In this document: positions 28,157 through 35,868 of the stretch, piece after piece | Numbering within the stretch: position 1 is the first letter of the stretch | Layout: the number at the start of each line of letters is the position of its first letter | Origin: a virus | Reading direction: 5' to 3' (one strand) | Length of the DNA stretch: 64,000 nucleotides | Virus record (IMG/VR): IMGVR_UViG_3300039106_000244 | Coordinates: 53,016 to 117,015 of that record | The notes under the pieces: generated by a model | What the model was told of the DNA's origin: nothing | The model's input: only the letters and a program-made list of their open reading frames with translations | The model's database searches: none | Made by a program: the position numbers and the translations under genes

Positions 28157-28597
28157 ATGACATACGAATTTCCCTGGATCTATAATGGTACACTTTTTGA
28201 TTCAGGGGATATCGGTGAATATTACGGCTTCATTTATAGAATAACAAATCTCACAAACGGACACGATTACGTGGGCCGCAAATATTTTAAAACTATTAAA
28301 AAAAGACCACCATTAAAAGGCAAGAAGAACAAACGTCTAGAAACAATCGAAACTGATTGGAAAGATTATTGGGGTTCATCAAGTCGGTTAGTAGCAGATA
28401 TATTAGAACTAGGCAAGGAACAGTTTAAACGCGAAATTATACATCTATGTAGCAGTCGCGGAGAAACTAATTATATGGAAGCGCATTATCAATTTAAGGA
28501 AGAAGTACTGTTAAGAGAAGATAACTATAATGGTATTATACAACTTAAACTAGGTAAAAACTCCGTTAAAGATGTAAAGATTAATAAAACTAGTTGA
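28157..28597 (+). CDS. GIY-YIG-type endonuclease-like protein
   Basis: A 146-residue protein whose N-terminal part has the GIY-YIG layout: GFIYRITN (residues 24-31) and YVGRKYF with the catalytic-type Arg (about 38-44), plus a distal Glu in NYMEAHYQF (about 115). The conserved WKDYWGSSSRLVADIL and RGETNYMEAHYQFKEEVLL blocks match a family of putative endonucleases widespread in T4-like aquatic phages. It is not next to an obvious intron insertion of its own, but the group I-like RNA begins just downstream. No Shine-Dalgarno sequence. Role (DNA processing or mobility) is inferred. Confidence 0.75.
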   Translation: MTYEFPWIYNGTLFDSGDIGEYYGFIYRITNLTNGHDYVGRKYFKTIKKRPPLKGKKNKRLETIETDWKDYWGSSSRLVADILELGKEQFKREIIHLCSSRGETNYMEAHYQFKEEVLLREDNYNGIIQLKLGKNSVKDVKINKTS

Positions 28598-28711
28598 CCA
28601 ATAACATTAAACGTATTACAATAAACACATATCTCTCAGACACCAAGTCATTCTCATAGAAACAAATTCCAACTCCGTAGTAAAGTAGTAAATGTTTTAA
28701 CAGCCCTATTG

Positions 28712-29214
28712 CAGATTAAGTTCTGTATTCAGAGGAGATCTCGGTCGCATAATGGCCCCGAGTGGAACGTGTAGACTAGACTACACACTGAATGGCGAAT
28801 TGGTATTGTGCTATAAAAAGCGAATCAACAATATAAAAATTAGGTGTAAAAACCAAATGATTTGGGCACTGTGAAAAAGATACAACCCATATGATGACAT
28901 AGTTTGGCTAACTACGGATTATGCATCAACCGTCGTAATAAAGCAAGAGTAGGGAGTACAGGGCGACCGCTTCCGTGTAAATGAATATAATCTCTTTTAG
29001 TTAGTGTGATGAAGCACTCGGATGAAGTGATCTGTTACATTTTACCTCGGATAGGTAAAGTGTGACTATAATCTGGATGAAGCAGTTCTAAAGTCAAAAG
29101 CGAAACAGTAATATTAAAGTAATTTAAATTAATTAGATTAGAAAAAAAAGCATTGAGCGACAGCGAAATGCAGATGTCGTTAGACATCTTTTAAGGATAA
29201 GATACAATATAGTC
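28712..29214 (+). ncRNA. Structured RNA with group I intron-like core
   Basis: The 625-bp gap 28598-29222 has no credible ORF but many hairpins. A group I-type pseudoknot can be drawn: P3 CAGATTA (28712-28718) with TAATCTG (29069-29075), and P7 GACTA (29064-29068) with TAGTC (29210-29214). The P7 and P3 3' strands are adjacent, as in group I introns, and the J8/7 segment reads ACAATATAGTC, close to the conserved AAGATATAGTC. A P6-like hairpin (29037-29063) directly precedes P7. Other stems: CTCGG/CCGAG (28740-28762), GTGTAG/CTACAC (28769-28786), AGATGTC/GACATCT (29172-29189). Splice sites and exons could not be identified. An antisense HNH gene begins 9 nt after the core. Confidence 0.5.
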
Positions 29215-29222
29215 TTTTGCTC

Positions 29223-30023
29223 TTATAATGACTTTGATAACTTAGCTAATTTCTTACGTAATTTAGATTCTTGTATAGCTTTTATATGTGCTGCTGACTT
29301 TGGTTTACGCATCTTTTGTTTTGTTTCTTCTGACTTTGGTTTACGCATCTTTTGTTTTGTTTCTTCTGACATAGCACCTTTACTAACTCCTTTATTTGCT
29401 AAACTTAATTTAGCCTTATGTTCAGTAGATTTTGCAGTTGTTCCTTTACCACTACGATTAGCTGATATTTTAGTTGCAATAACTAATTTTTCTTCTAAAG
29501 TTTTTTCCTTCCTATTAAGTTGTGCAATACTCATACGTTCTTTCTGTTCCGCTGTTCTTTTTTTGCCTATACAAGATGTACTACGTTTATCTATAGTTTC
29601 TTGCGAATGTACTCTTCCTTTTCCTGCTGTAGATATTTTAGCTTTCTGTTCCGCTGACATAGTGCGACCTGTAAGTCTAGCAGAATGTATTTTACTAAAT
29701 TCTTCTTTAAGATTGGCAAATACACGACTGGTAATTTTAGTAATATATCGTTCTTGTTGATGAGTGCGTGATACACGTCGCATACCATTTAATGCATATA
29801 TCATTTTTTCACGATTGCTACCTGTTGTTATTTTAATCAACAACCAGTGACATATAAAATGCTCGCGCCCTGACAAATGAACAAGATTATTCTTGCTATC
29901 TTGTCCTCCGATTGATTTTGGTATGATGTGATGTTTTTCACTGTAAGAAAGCGGGGTTGATCTCAATTGCGCATTACTGACAATTGCATCATACCACCGC
30001 TTGTATTTGTTTTCGATAAACAT
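29223..30023 (-). CDS. HNH homing endonuclease with NUMOD3-like repeats
   Basis: A 266-residue protein. The N-terminal 85 residues carry an HNH nuclease core: EKHHIIPKSIGGQDSKNNLV and HLSGREHFICHWLL, with His-His, Asn and His metal/catalytic positions. The remainder is a string of basic helices of the type (S/T)EE(T/H)KxKhSxAxxG, the NUMOD3 DNA-binding motif of phage and intron homing enzymes. Two units are an exact duplication. The gene has an AGGAG ribosome binding site and its own late-type promoter, and lies antisense to the adjacent intron-like RNA. It separates the GIY-YIG-like gene from the gp26-type operon, so it is probably a mobile insertion. Confidence 0.9.
   Translation of the reverse strand: MFIENKYKRWYDAIVSNAQLRSTPLSYSEKHHIIPKSIGGQDSKNNLVHLSGREHFICHWLLIKITTGSNREKMIYALNGMRRVSRTHQQERYITKITSRVFANLKEEFSKIHSARLTGRTMSAEQKAKISTAGKGRVHSQETIDKRSTSCIGKKRTAEQKERMSIAQLNRKEKTLEEKLVIATKISANRSGKGTTAKSTEHKAKLSLANKGVSKGAMSEETKQKMRKPKSEETKQKMRKPKSAAHIKAIQESKLRKKLAKLSKSL
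29296..29367. repeat. Perfect 36-bp tandem duplication in HNH gene
   Basis: Units 29296-29331 and 29332-29367 are identical and encode two copies of SEETKQKMRKPK. Identity at every base indicates recent expansion of the DNA-binding repeat. Confidence 0.9.
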
Positions 30024-30041
30024 ATAAATCTCCTATATGTT

Positions 30042-30049
30042 TATTTATC
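30042..30049 (-). promoter_or_regulatory. Late promoter GATAAATA for HNH gene
   Basis: Seven of eight match to TATAAATA; predicted start about 30036 gives a 12-nt leader holding AGGAG. Suggests the mobile gene is expressed late. Confidence 0.5.
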
Positions 30050-30081
30050 TGCTTTACTTAAAAATGTGGATTACTTATGTT

Positions 30082-30312
30082 TTAGAAAAACGGGAGGCCA
30101 CTTTTTTTGGTCGTTTCCATGTTCTCTTTAATTATTTTTGATACTAATTCTCGTTCTTGCTGACTTAACATCATTGCATCTTCGTAACTTATTCCTCCTC
30201 GCATATACCAGGAAATTCGCAACGCATCATCTTTATAGGCCCTTATCTCTTTTTCGTAGCCTGCTAATAGCTCTACGATTGCATCGTTATCTAGTGCTAA
30301 GAGCCTACTGCG
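30082..30312 (-). CDS. Frameshift extension of gp26-type protein (-1 frame)
   Basis: An open frame of 76 codons overlaps the end of the gp26-type gene in the -1 frame and ends in TAA at 30082. It has no plausible initiator upstream of its conserved part: no ATG, GTG or TTG occurs before codon 31, and the first ATG is at codon 37 with no ribosome binding site. Translation reads LALDNDAIVELLAGYEKE, ALRISWYMRGGISYEDAMML, SQQERELVSKIIKENMETT and KKSGLPFF; I recall this WYMRGG...GxPFF pattern downstream of gp26 in T4-like aquatic phages. Slippage at 30312-30318 would join it to 283 residues of the gp26-type protein, giving a 359-residue fusion. Confidence 0.75.
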   Translation of the reverse strand, partial: RSRLLALDNDAIVELLAGYEKEIRAYKDDALRISWYMRGGISYEDAMMLSQQERELVSKIIKENMETTKKSGLPFF

Positions 30313-31160
30313 AAAAAACTTGCAAAATCAAATTCAACAGCTACGCTAAATTCTGCTTCACAACTATGACAACTAACTTCGATTGGTTTAATACCGCCTT
30401 GCTTGCCTAATTCTGTTAATTTAGCTTTAACTTTTTTAATTACTTTAGAATCACAATTACTATAAAATTCATTAATAAAAGCATCATCGGATACAATAGT
30501 ACCATCGGGTAATTCTATATAATCAGTGCTACCGGTTAACAATGCTACATTTAAATCAATGATTTTAGTTAATTGTTGATCAAATATTTTTTTAGCTTCG
30601 TCTGGATTATCATTTAACTGACTTAATGTTTTCATTATTTGCTGTTCTTCAAAAGCAATCATATTTGATTTATTAACATTGAAATATGCTTGTGGTTTAA
30701 GTTTGATATTTAAATTATCAACTGAGACTTTTTGTGTATAAACAGGAGATTCGATATTGCTTAATACAACTCCTAAGTCGATTGCATAATCACTTGTTTC
30801 ACTGCACTTTGGACAAGTTGCACCAAAGTCCATTTGATTGCCATAACTTGCGATACGTATTGCAATAATTGCAGAATCAACATCAATACTAGGCATCATC
30901 CATGCATTCTTAATACTTGGGCAACAACTTTCAATTACATTAACAACACCTTGCCCGTTGAGCAGTGCATCGGGAGTTTTAAGAGTAATTTCATCTTTAG
31001 TACTCATTGGCAACACAGCAATTTCATTGTTTAACGGTAAGTCAATTGAACCTTCAGGCCAATGCGTACCACCACTTGGCAGTTTTAAATATAACGCTGG
31101 TTGACGAAAGTGCTTTGCTAACGGATTGTGCGGTGTAATTGGTTGAGTTTGATTCACCAT
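30297..31160 (-). CDS. gp26: Baseplate hub/tail assembly protein, gp26-type
   Basis: A 287-residue protein with NPLAKHFRQPALYLKLPSGG, EIAVLPMSTKDEITLKTPDA, LLNGQGVVNVIESCCPSIKN and MDFGATCPKCSETSDYAIDL, matching the protein annotated as gp26 (baseplate hub) in T4-like cyanophages. Two CxxC pairs (CPKC and CHSC) suggest a zinc site. The gene ends in TAG, but a slippery T TTT TTC six codons before the end lies upstream of a conserved -1 frame. Its place next to the tape measure and the two-product layout fit a tail assembly chaperone; that function is inferred. A perfect TATAAATA late promoter precedes it. Confidence 0.85.
   Translation of the reverse strand: MVNQTQPITPHNPLAKHFRQPALYLKLPSGGTHWPEGSIDLPLNNEIAVLPMSTKDEITLKTPDALLNGQGVVNVIESCCPSIKNAWMMPSIDVDSAIIAIRIASYGNQMDFGATCPKCSETSDYAIDLGVVLSNIESPVYTQKVSVDNLNIKLKPQAYFNVNKSNMIAFEEQQIMKTLSQLNDNPDEAKKIFDQQLTKIIDLNVALLTGSTDYIELPDGTIVSDDAFINEFYSNCDSKVIKKVKAKLTELGKQGGIKPIEVSCHSCEAEFSVAVEFDFASFFAVGS
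30312..30318 (-). promoter_or_regulatory. -1 ribosomal frameshift site T TTT TTC
   Basis: Canonical X XXY YYZ heptamer in the reading frame of the gp26-type gene (codons AGT TTT TTC), five codons before its TAG. Slippage continues into CGC AGT AGG CTC and the 76-codon extension. Confidence 0.75.
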
Positions 31161-31171
31161 GATTTATTTCC

Positions 31172-31179
31172 TATAAATA
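31172..31179 (+). promoter_or_regulatory. Late promoter TATAAATA for tape measure
   Basis: Perfect match to the T4 late consensus; predicted start about 31185. Points toward the opposing promoter at 31199-31206. Confidence 0.75.
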
Positions 31180-31198
31180 ATTGATATACTATATTGTA

Positions 31199-31206
31199 TA
31201 TTTATA
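31199..31206 (-). promoter_or_regulatory. Late promoter TATAAATA for gp26-type gene
   Basis: Perfect consensus on the minus strand; predicted start about 31193, 33 nt from the ATG. Faces the plus-strand promoter, so the two transcripts would overlap by about 9 nt. Confidence 0.75.
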
Positions 31207-31233
31207 GCGTTAAAAGTGGGAGTAAAAAAAGTT

Positions 31234-33753
31234 ATGGCTGATGTTGATGCAGATAAGTTAAACGAAGCATATGAACATATGAGAAAATTCGCCGATATGT
31301 TTGGTGCGACTACCCCTGAGCTAGATAAATTTATTAAAGTTACAAGTAAAGGGCATAAAGAATTTAAAAAGGAAATTGATGCTCTTAATAAAGAAATTAA
31401 GAAAGGCAAAGCTGGCTACGAACAGCAGAAACAAAAATTAGATGAATTAAACGATGCTCTCGAAGAGTTAGGTGATACTACCAATAACGCTGCAAAAACA
31501 ACTGAAAAACACCGATTATTAGCTGAACGTGATGCACTTGCACATTCTGCATTAATGCGTGGTGTAATGGAAGATACAGCCGAAGGAGTGAGCAACTCAG
31601 CAGTATCGATGACACAAGGTGCCGGTGCATTTGTTAAAGGTCTGCAGGCAAATCAATCAGCGGCACAATTGTCTGGCGATTTATTTAAAGTAGGTATCGA
31701 CGTTGCGGCTGCAGGTATGAAAACTGCTGGCGGTATGGCTGAAAAATTCGGCGACAAAATGATGAATTCTGCTAACCCGTTTGTTGCTGCTATAGGTATG
31801 GTTACAAGTGGTGTAGGCATGCTTGCTCAAGCATCTGCAGAAACTGCCGCCAAGATAGCTAAATTTGGGGTTGATGTACTACAAGCAGAAGTAGAAAAAA
31901 CATACAAAGCATTTAATTCAATGAGTGCTAGTGGTGCTATGTTTGCAGATGGCATGACTGGCATGCGTAATGCCGCAGGCAAAGCAGGGCTAACAGTTGA
32001 TTTATTTGCTGGTGTATTAAAAAATCAAAGTGCAAACATAGCTGCAAGTGGTTTAGGCATGAATGAAGGTGCTAAACGTATCGGCGGAGCATTAACAGCT
32101 GGTGGCGACAAAATGAAAAAGAGTTTGTTGTCACTTGGATTTAGTTTTGAGGAACAGGCAGAATTAGTAGCCGAAACAATGAAAGACATGCGTGGGGTTT
32201 CAACTGGCCCGCTAAAAGCAAGTAATCAACAAGTAGCAGAACAAACTCAAAAATATGCAGAAAATCTTCGTGTTATTACCGCTATAACCGGTGAAGATGC
32301 TAAGAAGAAAATGGAAGAAACCCGTAATCAAGCTAATCAGTTAATGTTCCAGCAAAAATTAGCAGGCATGGATGAAACTCAACGTAAAAATATTATCAAT
32401 GCTATGGGTAATATGAGTAAACAACAGCAGACAGATTACATGGATATGATAAATTTTGGTTCGATTATCAATACCACTGGTGCTGTATTATCATCAACTA
32501 TACCCGAGTATGGAAAATCTATTAGAGATTCGGTTGAGGCCACTAAAAATAATACACTCGATGATGTAAAACAACGCCAAATAAATGCAGCACATCATGA
32601 TGCAATGAATAGACAATTAATTGCAAATACAGGCACCGCTGCTGCAGGTGCTGCAGGGTTAAGCGGTGTAGCCAGTGAAAACGCAACTGCAAGCATGGAT
32701 CTTTTAAATTTTAATAAAACCCAAACTGCCGAAGCTATAAAACAAGCCGAAGCCGATAGAGCAGCACAAGAAAAAACAGCAGATGGATTAACTCAAGGTG
32801 TAGTAGATGCAGAAACTGCAGCTATGGAATTAAAAAAATCTCTTCAGACAATATTAACTCCGGCAATTATGGATTTTGCTAATGTTTCTAAAAAAATGTT
32901 ACAAACTGTTAAGGATACCTTGCACGAACTAGGGTATGATAAAACTAAAGAGCAAAAAGCTAAAGATGCCGACAATACCAAAGCAATGAAAGCGCAATAC
33001 GATAAAACTAATCCGTTAAATTCTAGTGCTCAATATGATGCTGACGTAAAAGCCTGGAATGACAAACAAAAAGATATTAACAATCTAAATGAGTTACGAA
33101 AGACTGGGACTAAAGAAGAAGTAGATGCAGAAATAAAACGCCAAGCAGATGCGAAAAAAGGCCAACAAATGTTATACGATGCCGGCCTGAGTCAAATTGA
33201 CCCAAGCAAACCAAGTATAGTAGAAAACTATATGAACGGTATAACTGCCCACGATAAGGGTGGTTCTATCGATTCTGGTAAATTAGGGTTAGTAGGCGAA
33301 AAAGGTCCAGAACTTATCAGTGGGCCTGCAAATGTATTAAGTACAACATCATCTGAAAAACTACTTAATGTACTTAATGCTATGAAACTGCAATCTGGTA
33401 CGTTAACCGGTGATGATGGCATGGACAAATCTGTTACATCATCAGAAGCCCTGCGTGGAATAATAGCAAATGAATTAAAAGGATTTGAATCATTCTCACA
33501 AAAACAAATACAAGATGCAATAGGTATTACTAAAGTAGGTAATATGTCAAGTTCATTAGGCGGTTACCAATCAGATTTACATAATACTCCAGCAACTGAA
33601 CAGTCACGTGATACTACAGCACTTCCTAGTAAATCAGATAATAGTGCAATAGCTGCTACGTTACATGAGCAAAATGGATTATTGTCGAGCATACTTGCAT
33701 CACTGAATAAAGGCAATAGTTTGTCGTCAGGAATTTTGCAGAACAGCTACTAA
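31234..33753 (+). CDS. Tail tape measure protein
   Basis: An 839-residue Ala/Lys/Gln-rich protein. The N-terminal 100 residues are helical coiled coil (EFKKEIDALNKEIKKGKAGY); residues about 150-215 are a hydrophobic Ala/Gly segment (VAAIGMVTSGVGMLAQASAE) typical of tape measures; further helices follow. The C-terminal GGSIDSGKLGLVGEKGPELI is the near-universal tape-measure motif (GG...G...VGExGPEL). It sets tail length and leads DNA out. T4 gp29 (590 residues) is the functional counterpart. I choose ATG 31234 because GGGAG lies about 10 nt upstream; a GTG at 31216 in the same frame overlaps that site. Confidence 0.9.
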   Translation: MADVDADKLNEAYEHMRKFADMFGATTPELDKFIKVTSKGHKEFKKEIDALNKEIKKGKAGYEQQKQKLDELNDALEELGDTTNNAAKTTEKHRLLAERDALAHSALMRGVMEDTAEGVSNSAVSMTQGAGAFVKGLQANQSAAQLSGDLFKVGIDVAAAGMKTAGGMAEKFGDKMMNSANPFVAAIGMVTSGVGMLAQASAETAAKIAKFGVDVLQAEVEKTYKAFNSMSASGAMFADGMTGMRNAAGKAGLTVDLFAGVLKNQSANIAASGLGMNEGAKRIGGALTAGGDKMKKSLLSLGFSFEEQAELVAETMKDMRGVSTGPLKASNQQVAEQTQKYAENLRVITAITGEDAKKKMEETRNQANQLMFQQKLAGMDETQRKNIINAMGNMSKQQQTDYMDMINFGSIINTTGAVLSSTIPEYGKSIRDSVEATKNNTLDDVKQRQINAAHHDAMNRQLIANTGTAAAGAAGLSGVASENATASMDLLNFNKTQTAEAIKQAEADRAAQEKTADGLTQGVVDAETAAMELKKSLQTILTPAIMDFANVSKKMLQTVKDTLHELGYDKTKEQKAKDADNTKAMKAQYDKTNPLNSSAQYDADVKAWNDKQKDINNLNELRKTGTKEEVDAEIKRQADAKKGQQMLYDAGLSQIDPSKPSIVENYMNGITAHDKGGSIDSGKLGLVGEKGPELISGPANVLSTTSSEKLLNVLNAMKLQSGTLTGDDGMDKSVTSSEALRGIIANELKGFESFSQKQIQDAIGITKVGNMSSSLGGYQSDLHNTPATEQSRDTTALPSKSDNSAIAATLHEQNGLLSSILASLNKGNSLSSGILQNSY

Positions 33754-33755
33754 GC

Positions 33756-33763
33756 TATAAATA
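33756..33763 (+). promoter_or_regulatory. Late promoter TATAAATA for portal gene
   Basis: Perfect consensus just after the tape measure stop; predicted start about 33769, with AAAGAGA before the gp20 ATG. Confidence 0.75.
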
Positions 33764-33787
33764 CACTATCGTAAAGAGAATATAAAC

Positions 33788-35497
33788 ATGGCATGGAAAA
33801 AATACTTCAGAACCGCAAATACTGGTGGACAACTAAGTCCAATTAGTGGAATTAACAATGCATCTGACCCGAGTTATCGTAACTATCAAAGCCAATTACC
33901 TGAGGTATACATCGGCCATCCAAATCGCACAGAACGTTATAATCAATATGAATCCATGGATATGGACAGTGAAGTTAATGCCGCCCTTGATATTATTGCA
34001 GAATTTTGCACACAACCAAACACAGAAAATGGTACAGGCTTTGACTTATATTTTAAAGAAGACCCAACAGATAACGAAATTAAACTACTTAAAGATCAAT
34101 TGCTACAATGGGTTAATTTAAATCAATTAAACAAACGTCTATTCAAACTTGTTCGTAATACATTAAAGTATGGCGACCAAGTATTTCTACGTGACCCGGA
34201 AACATTTAAATTATACTGGACAGAAATGGGCAGTGTAATCAAAGTTATTGTTAATGAAGCAGAAGGCAAAGAGCCAGAACAATATGTAATTAAAAATCTT
34301 AATCTTAACTTTCAAAACTTAACTGCAACAGCATTAAGCTCAAGCGACACTTATACAAACCATCCACAACAAGGTGGGTCAGGCGGGTCGGGTTCGTATG
34401 TACAACCTAATGTACCATACAGTGGTGGTTCACGTTTTAGCCATGCACAAAACGAAGCAGTACTTGATGCAGAACATGTAGTGCATATTAGTTTAACTGA
34501 AGGCTTAGATGTTAACTGGCCATTTGGTACAAGTATCCTTGAAAGTATCTTTAAGATCTTTAAACAAAAAGAATTATTAGAAGATGCTATTATTATCTAT
34601 CGTGTACAACGTGCTCCTGAACGTCGTATATTTAAAATCGATGTAGGTAATATGCCAACACATATGGCAATGGCCTTTGTGGATAGAATTAAAAATGAAG
34701 TACATCAACGTCGCATACCAACACAAACTGGTGGTGGACAAAATATGATGGATGCAACGTATAATCCACTATCAACAAACGAAGACTTTTTCTTCCCAGT
34801 GGGTGCCGAAGGGCGTGGCTCAACAGTTGAAGCATTACCAGGCGGCAGCAACTTAGGTGAGATTACCGACTTACGTTTCTTTACTAACAAAATGTTTAGA
34901 GGTTTGCGTATTCCTAGTAGTTATTTGCCAACAGGCGCAGATGATAGCTCATCTACATTCAATGATGGACGTAGTACAACTGCGTTAATTCAAGAATGGC
35001 GCTTTAATCAATATTGTATGCGTTTACAAACTATGATAGTTGAAAAACTAGATACAGAGTTTAAAATGTTTATGCGATGGAGAGGCATTAACATCGATGG
35101 ACAGTTATTTGAATTAAGACTAAACGAACCGCAAAACTTTGCAAAATATCGTCAAGCAGAAGTTGATGCGCAACGTATACAAGCATTTACTCAACTTGAG
35201 CAAATTCCATATTTAAGTAAACGTTTCTTACTCACTCGTTACTTAGATTTAAGTGAAGAAGAAATGCAAGAAAATGATCAATTGTGGGCAGAAGAGCACA
35301 ACGACACACCAGATACTACAGATACAGATGCAAGTCTACGTGCAGTTGGTGTAACGCCAGCTGGTATTGAAACAGACATAGGTAATTTAGAAATGCCCGA
35401 ATTAGGTGCAGAAACAGCCCCGGGCGTAGAACCAGGCGGATTACCTGCAACAGGAGCCGCACCAGCAGCACCAGCTGGCGCACCTCCAGGTTTATAA
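33788..35497 (+). CDS. gp20: Portal vertex protein gp20-like
   Basis: A 569-residue portal, close to T4 gp20 (524). Recognised blocks: PEVYIGHPNRTERYNQYESM, DMDSEVNAALDIIAEFCTQP, LFKLVRNTLKYGDQVFLRDP, DVNWPFGTSILESIFKIFKQ, RAPERRIFKIDVGNMP and FRGLRIPSSYLPTGADDSSS. The 12-subunit ring forms the DNA channel, starts head assembly and docks the terminase and neck. The last about 70 residues are low complexity, rich in Ala/Pro/Gly/Glu. It begins the conserved gp20-gp21-gp22-gp23 head operon. Confidence 0.97.
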   Translation: MAWKKYFRTANTGGQLSPISGINNASDPSYRNYQSQLPEVYIGHPNRTERYNQYESMDMDSEVNAALDIIAEFCTQPNTENGTGFDLYFKEDPTDNEIKLLKDQLLQWVNLNQLNKRLFKLVRNTLKYGDQVFLRDPETFKLYWTEMGSVIKVIVNEAEGKEPEQYVIKNLNLNFQNLTATALSSSDTYTNHPQQGGSGGSGSYVQPNVPYSGGSRFSHAQNEAVLDAEHVVHISLTEGLDVNWPFGTSILESIFKIFKQKELLEDAIIIYRVQRAPERRIFKIDVGNMPTHMAMAFVDRIKNEVHQRRIPTQTGGGQNMMDATYNPLSTNEDFFFPVGAEGRGSTVEALPGGSNLGEITDLRFFTNKMFRGLRIPSSYLPTGADDSSSTFNDGRSTTALIQEWRFNQYCMRLQTMIVEKLDTEFKMFMRWRGINIDGQLFELRLNEPQNFAKYRQAEVDAQRIQAFTQLEQIPYLSKRFLLTRYLDLSEEEMQENDQLWAEEHNDTPDTTDTDASLRAVGVTPAGIETDIGNLEMPELGAETAPGVEPGGLPATGAAPAAPAGAPPGL

Positions 35498-35504
35498 CAT
35501 AGTA

Positions 35505-35512
35505 GATAAATA
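35505..35512 (+). promoter_or_regulatory. Late promoter GATAAATA
   Basis: Predicted start about 35518, exactly the ATG of the 74-residue gene; no ribosome binding site is present. Confidence 0.55.
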
Positions 35513-35517
35513 ATATT

Positions 35518-35742
35518 ATGTATATAACCGAAATATTTAATGCCGAATTAGTGCAACAGCACCAAACTGAAGAGGAAGATAATACTCCTCTAAAGTTGTC
35601 TGACCTGCGCAAAACTAAATTAACATTAACACAATTACATCGTTTACGTATTATGAATGATGTGCGTAGATTAGAGAAAGAGCAAGACTTAGAAAAAGTA
35701 AGATCGCAATACAAACCGGCAGAAGTTGCGCCACCAATGTAA
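35518..35742 (+). CDS. Small conserved protein between gp20 and gp21
   Basis: A 74-residue charged, probably helical protein (MYITEIFNAELVQQHQTEEE then LTLTQLHRLRIMNDVRRLEK, ending QYKPAEVAPPM). The KLTLxQLxxLRxMNDVRxxE pattern recurs between portal and protease genes of T4-like aquatic phages, where T4 has the small prohead core genes 67 and 68. A core or assembly role is inferred from position. The start has no Shine-Dalgarno sequence and coincides with the predicted start of a late promoter. Confidence 0.78.
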   Translation: MYITEIFNAELVQQHQTEEEDNTPLKLSDLRKTKLTLTQLHRLRIMNDVRRLEKEQDLEKVRSQYKPAEVAPPM

Positions 35743-35798
35743 TTATCAATCAAATTCAATCAAAAAACACGCATTTAACTTCAATTTTTCAATAAAAC

Positions 35799-35806
35799 AG
35801 TAAATA
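35799..35806 (+). promoter_or_regulatory. Possible late promoter AGTAAATA
   Basis: Six of eight match to TATAAATA; would give a 57-nt leader with AAGGAG before the acidic core gene. Confidence 0.3.
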
Positions 35807-35868
35807 ATATTACAGAGATATTACGAATTGTTATATCTCACCTAGACATACCATTTAAGGAGTTCTTT

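Noticed and set aside
29172-29195. AGATGTC/GACATCT hairpin plus TTTT as a rho-independent terminator
   Set aside because: Short T run and position inside the group I-like core make an intron stem (P8 region) at least as likely; not listed as a terminator.
28598-29222. Hidden protein gene in the 625-bp gap
   Set aside because: Stops in all frames on both strands with no ORF of useful length; the hairpin density fits structured RNA.
30240-30312. Amber readthrough of the gp26-type TAG in the 0 frame
   Set aside because: The 0 frame after the TAG contains three further TAGs and then TAA within about 20 codons and no protein-like sequence; the -1 frame is open and looks conserved.
30138-30410. 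90-codon plus-strand ORF near 30.2 kb as a 3' exon of an intron-split gene
   Set aside because: Antisense to the gp26-type gene and its extension; no similarity to the GIY-YIG-like protein, which appears complete.
31216-31233. GTG at 31216 as tape measure start
   Set aside because: It overlaps the GGGAG that best serves ATG 31234 and no ribosome binding site precedes it.
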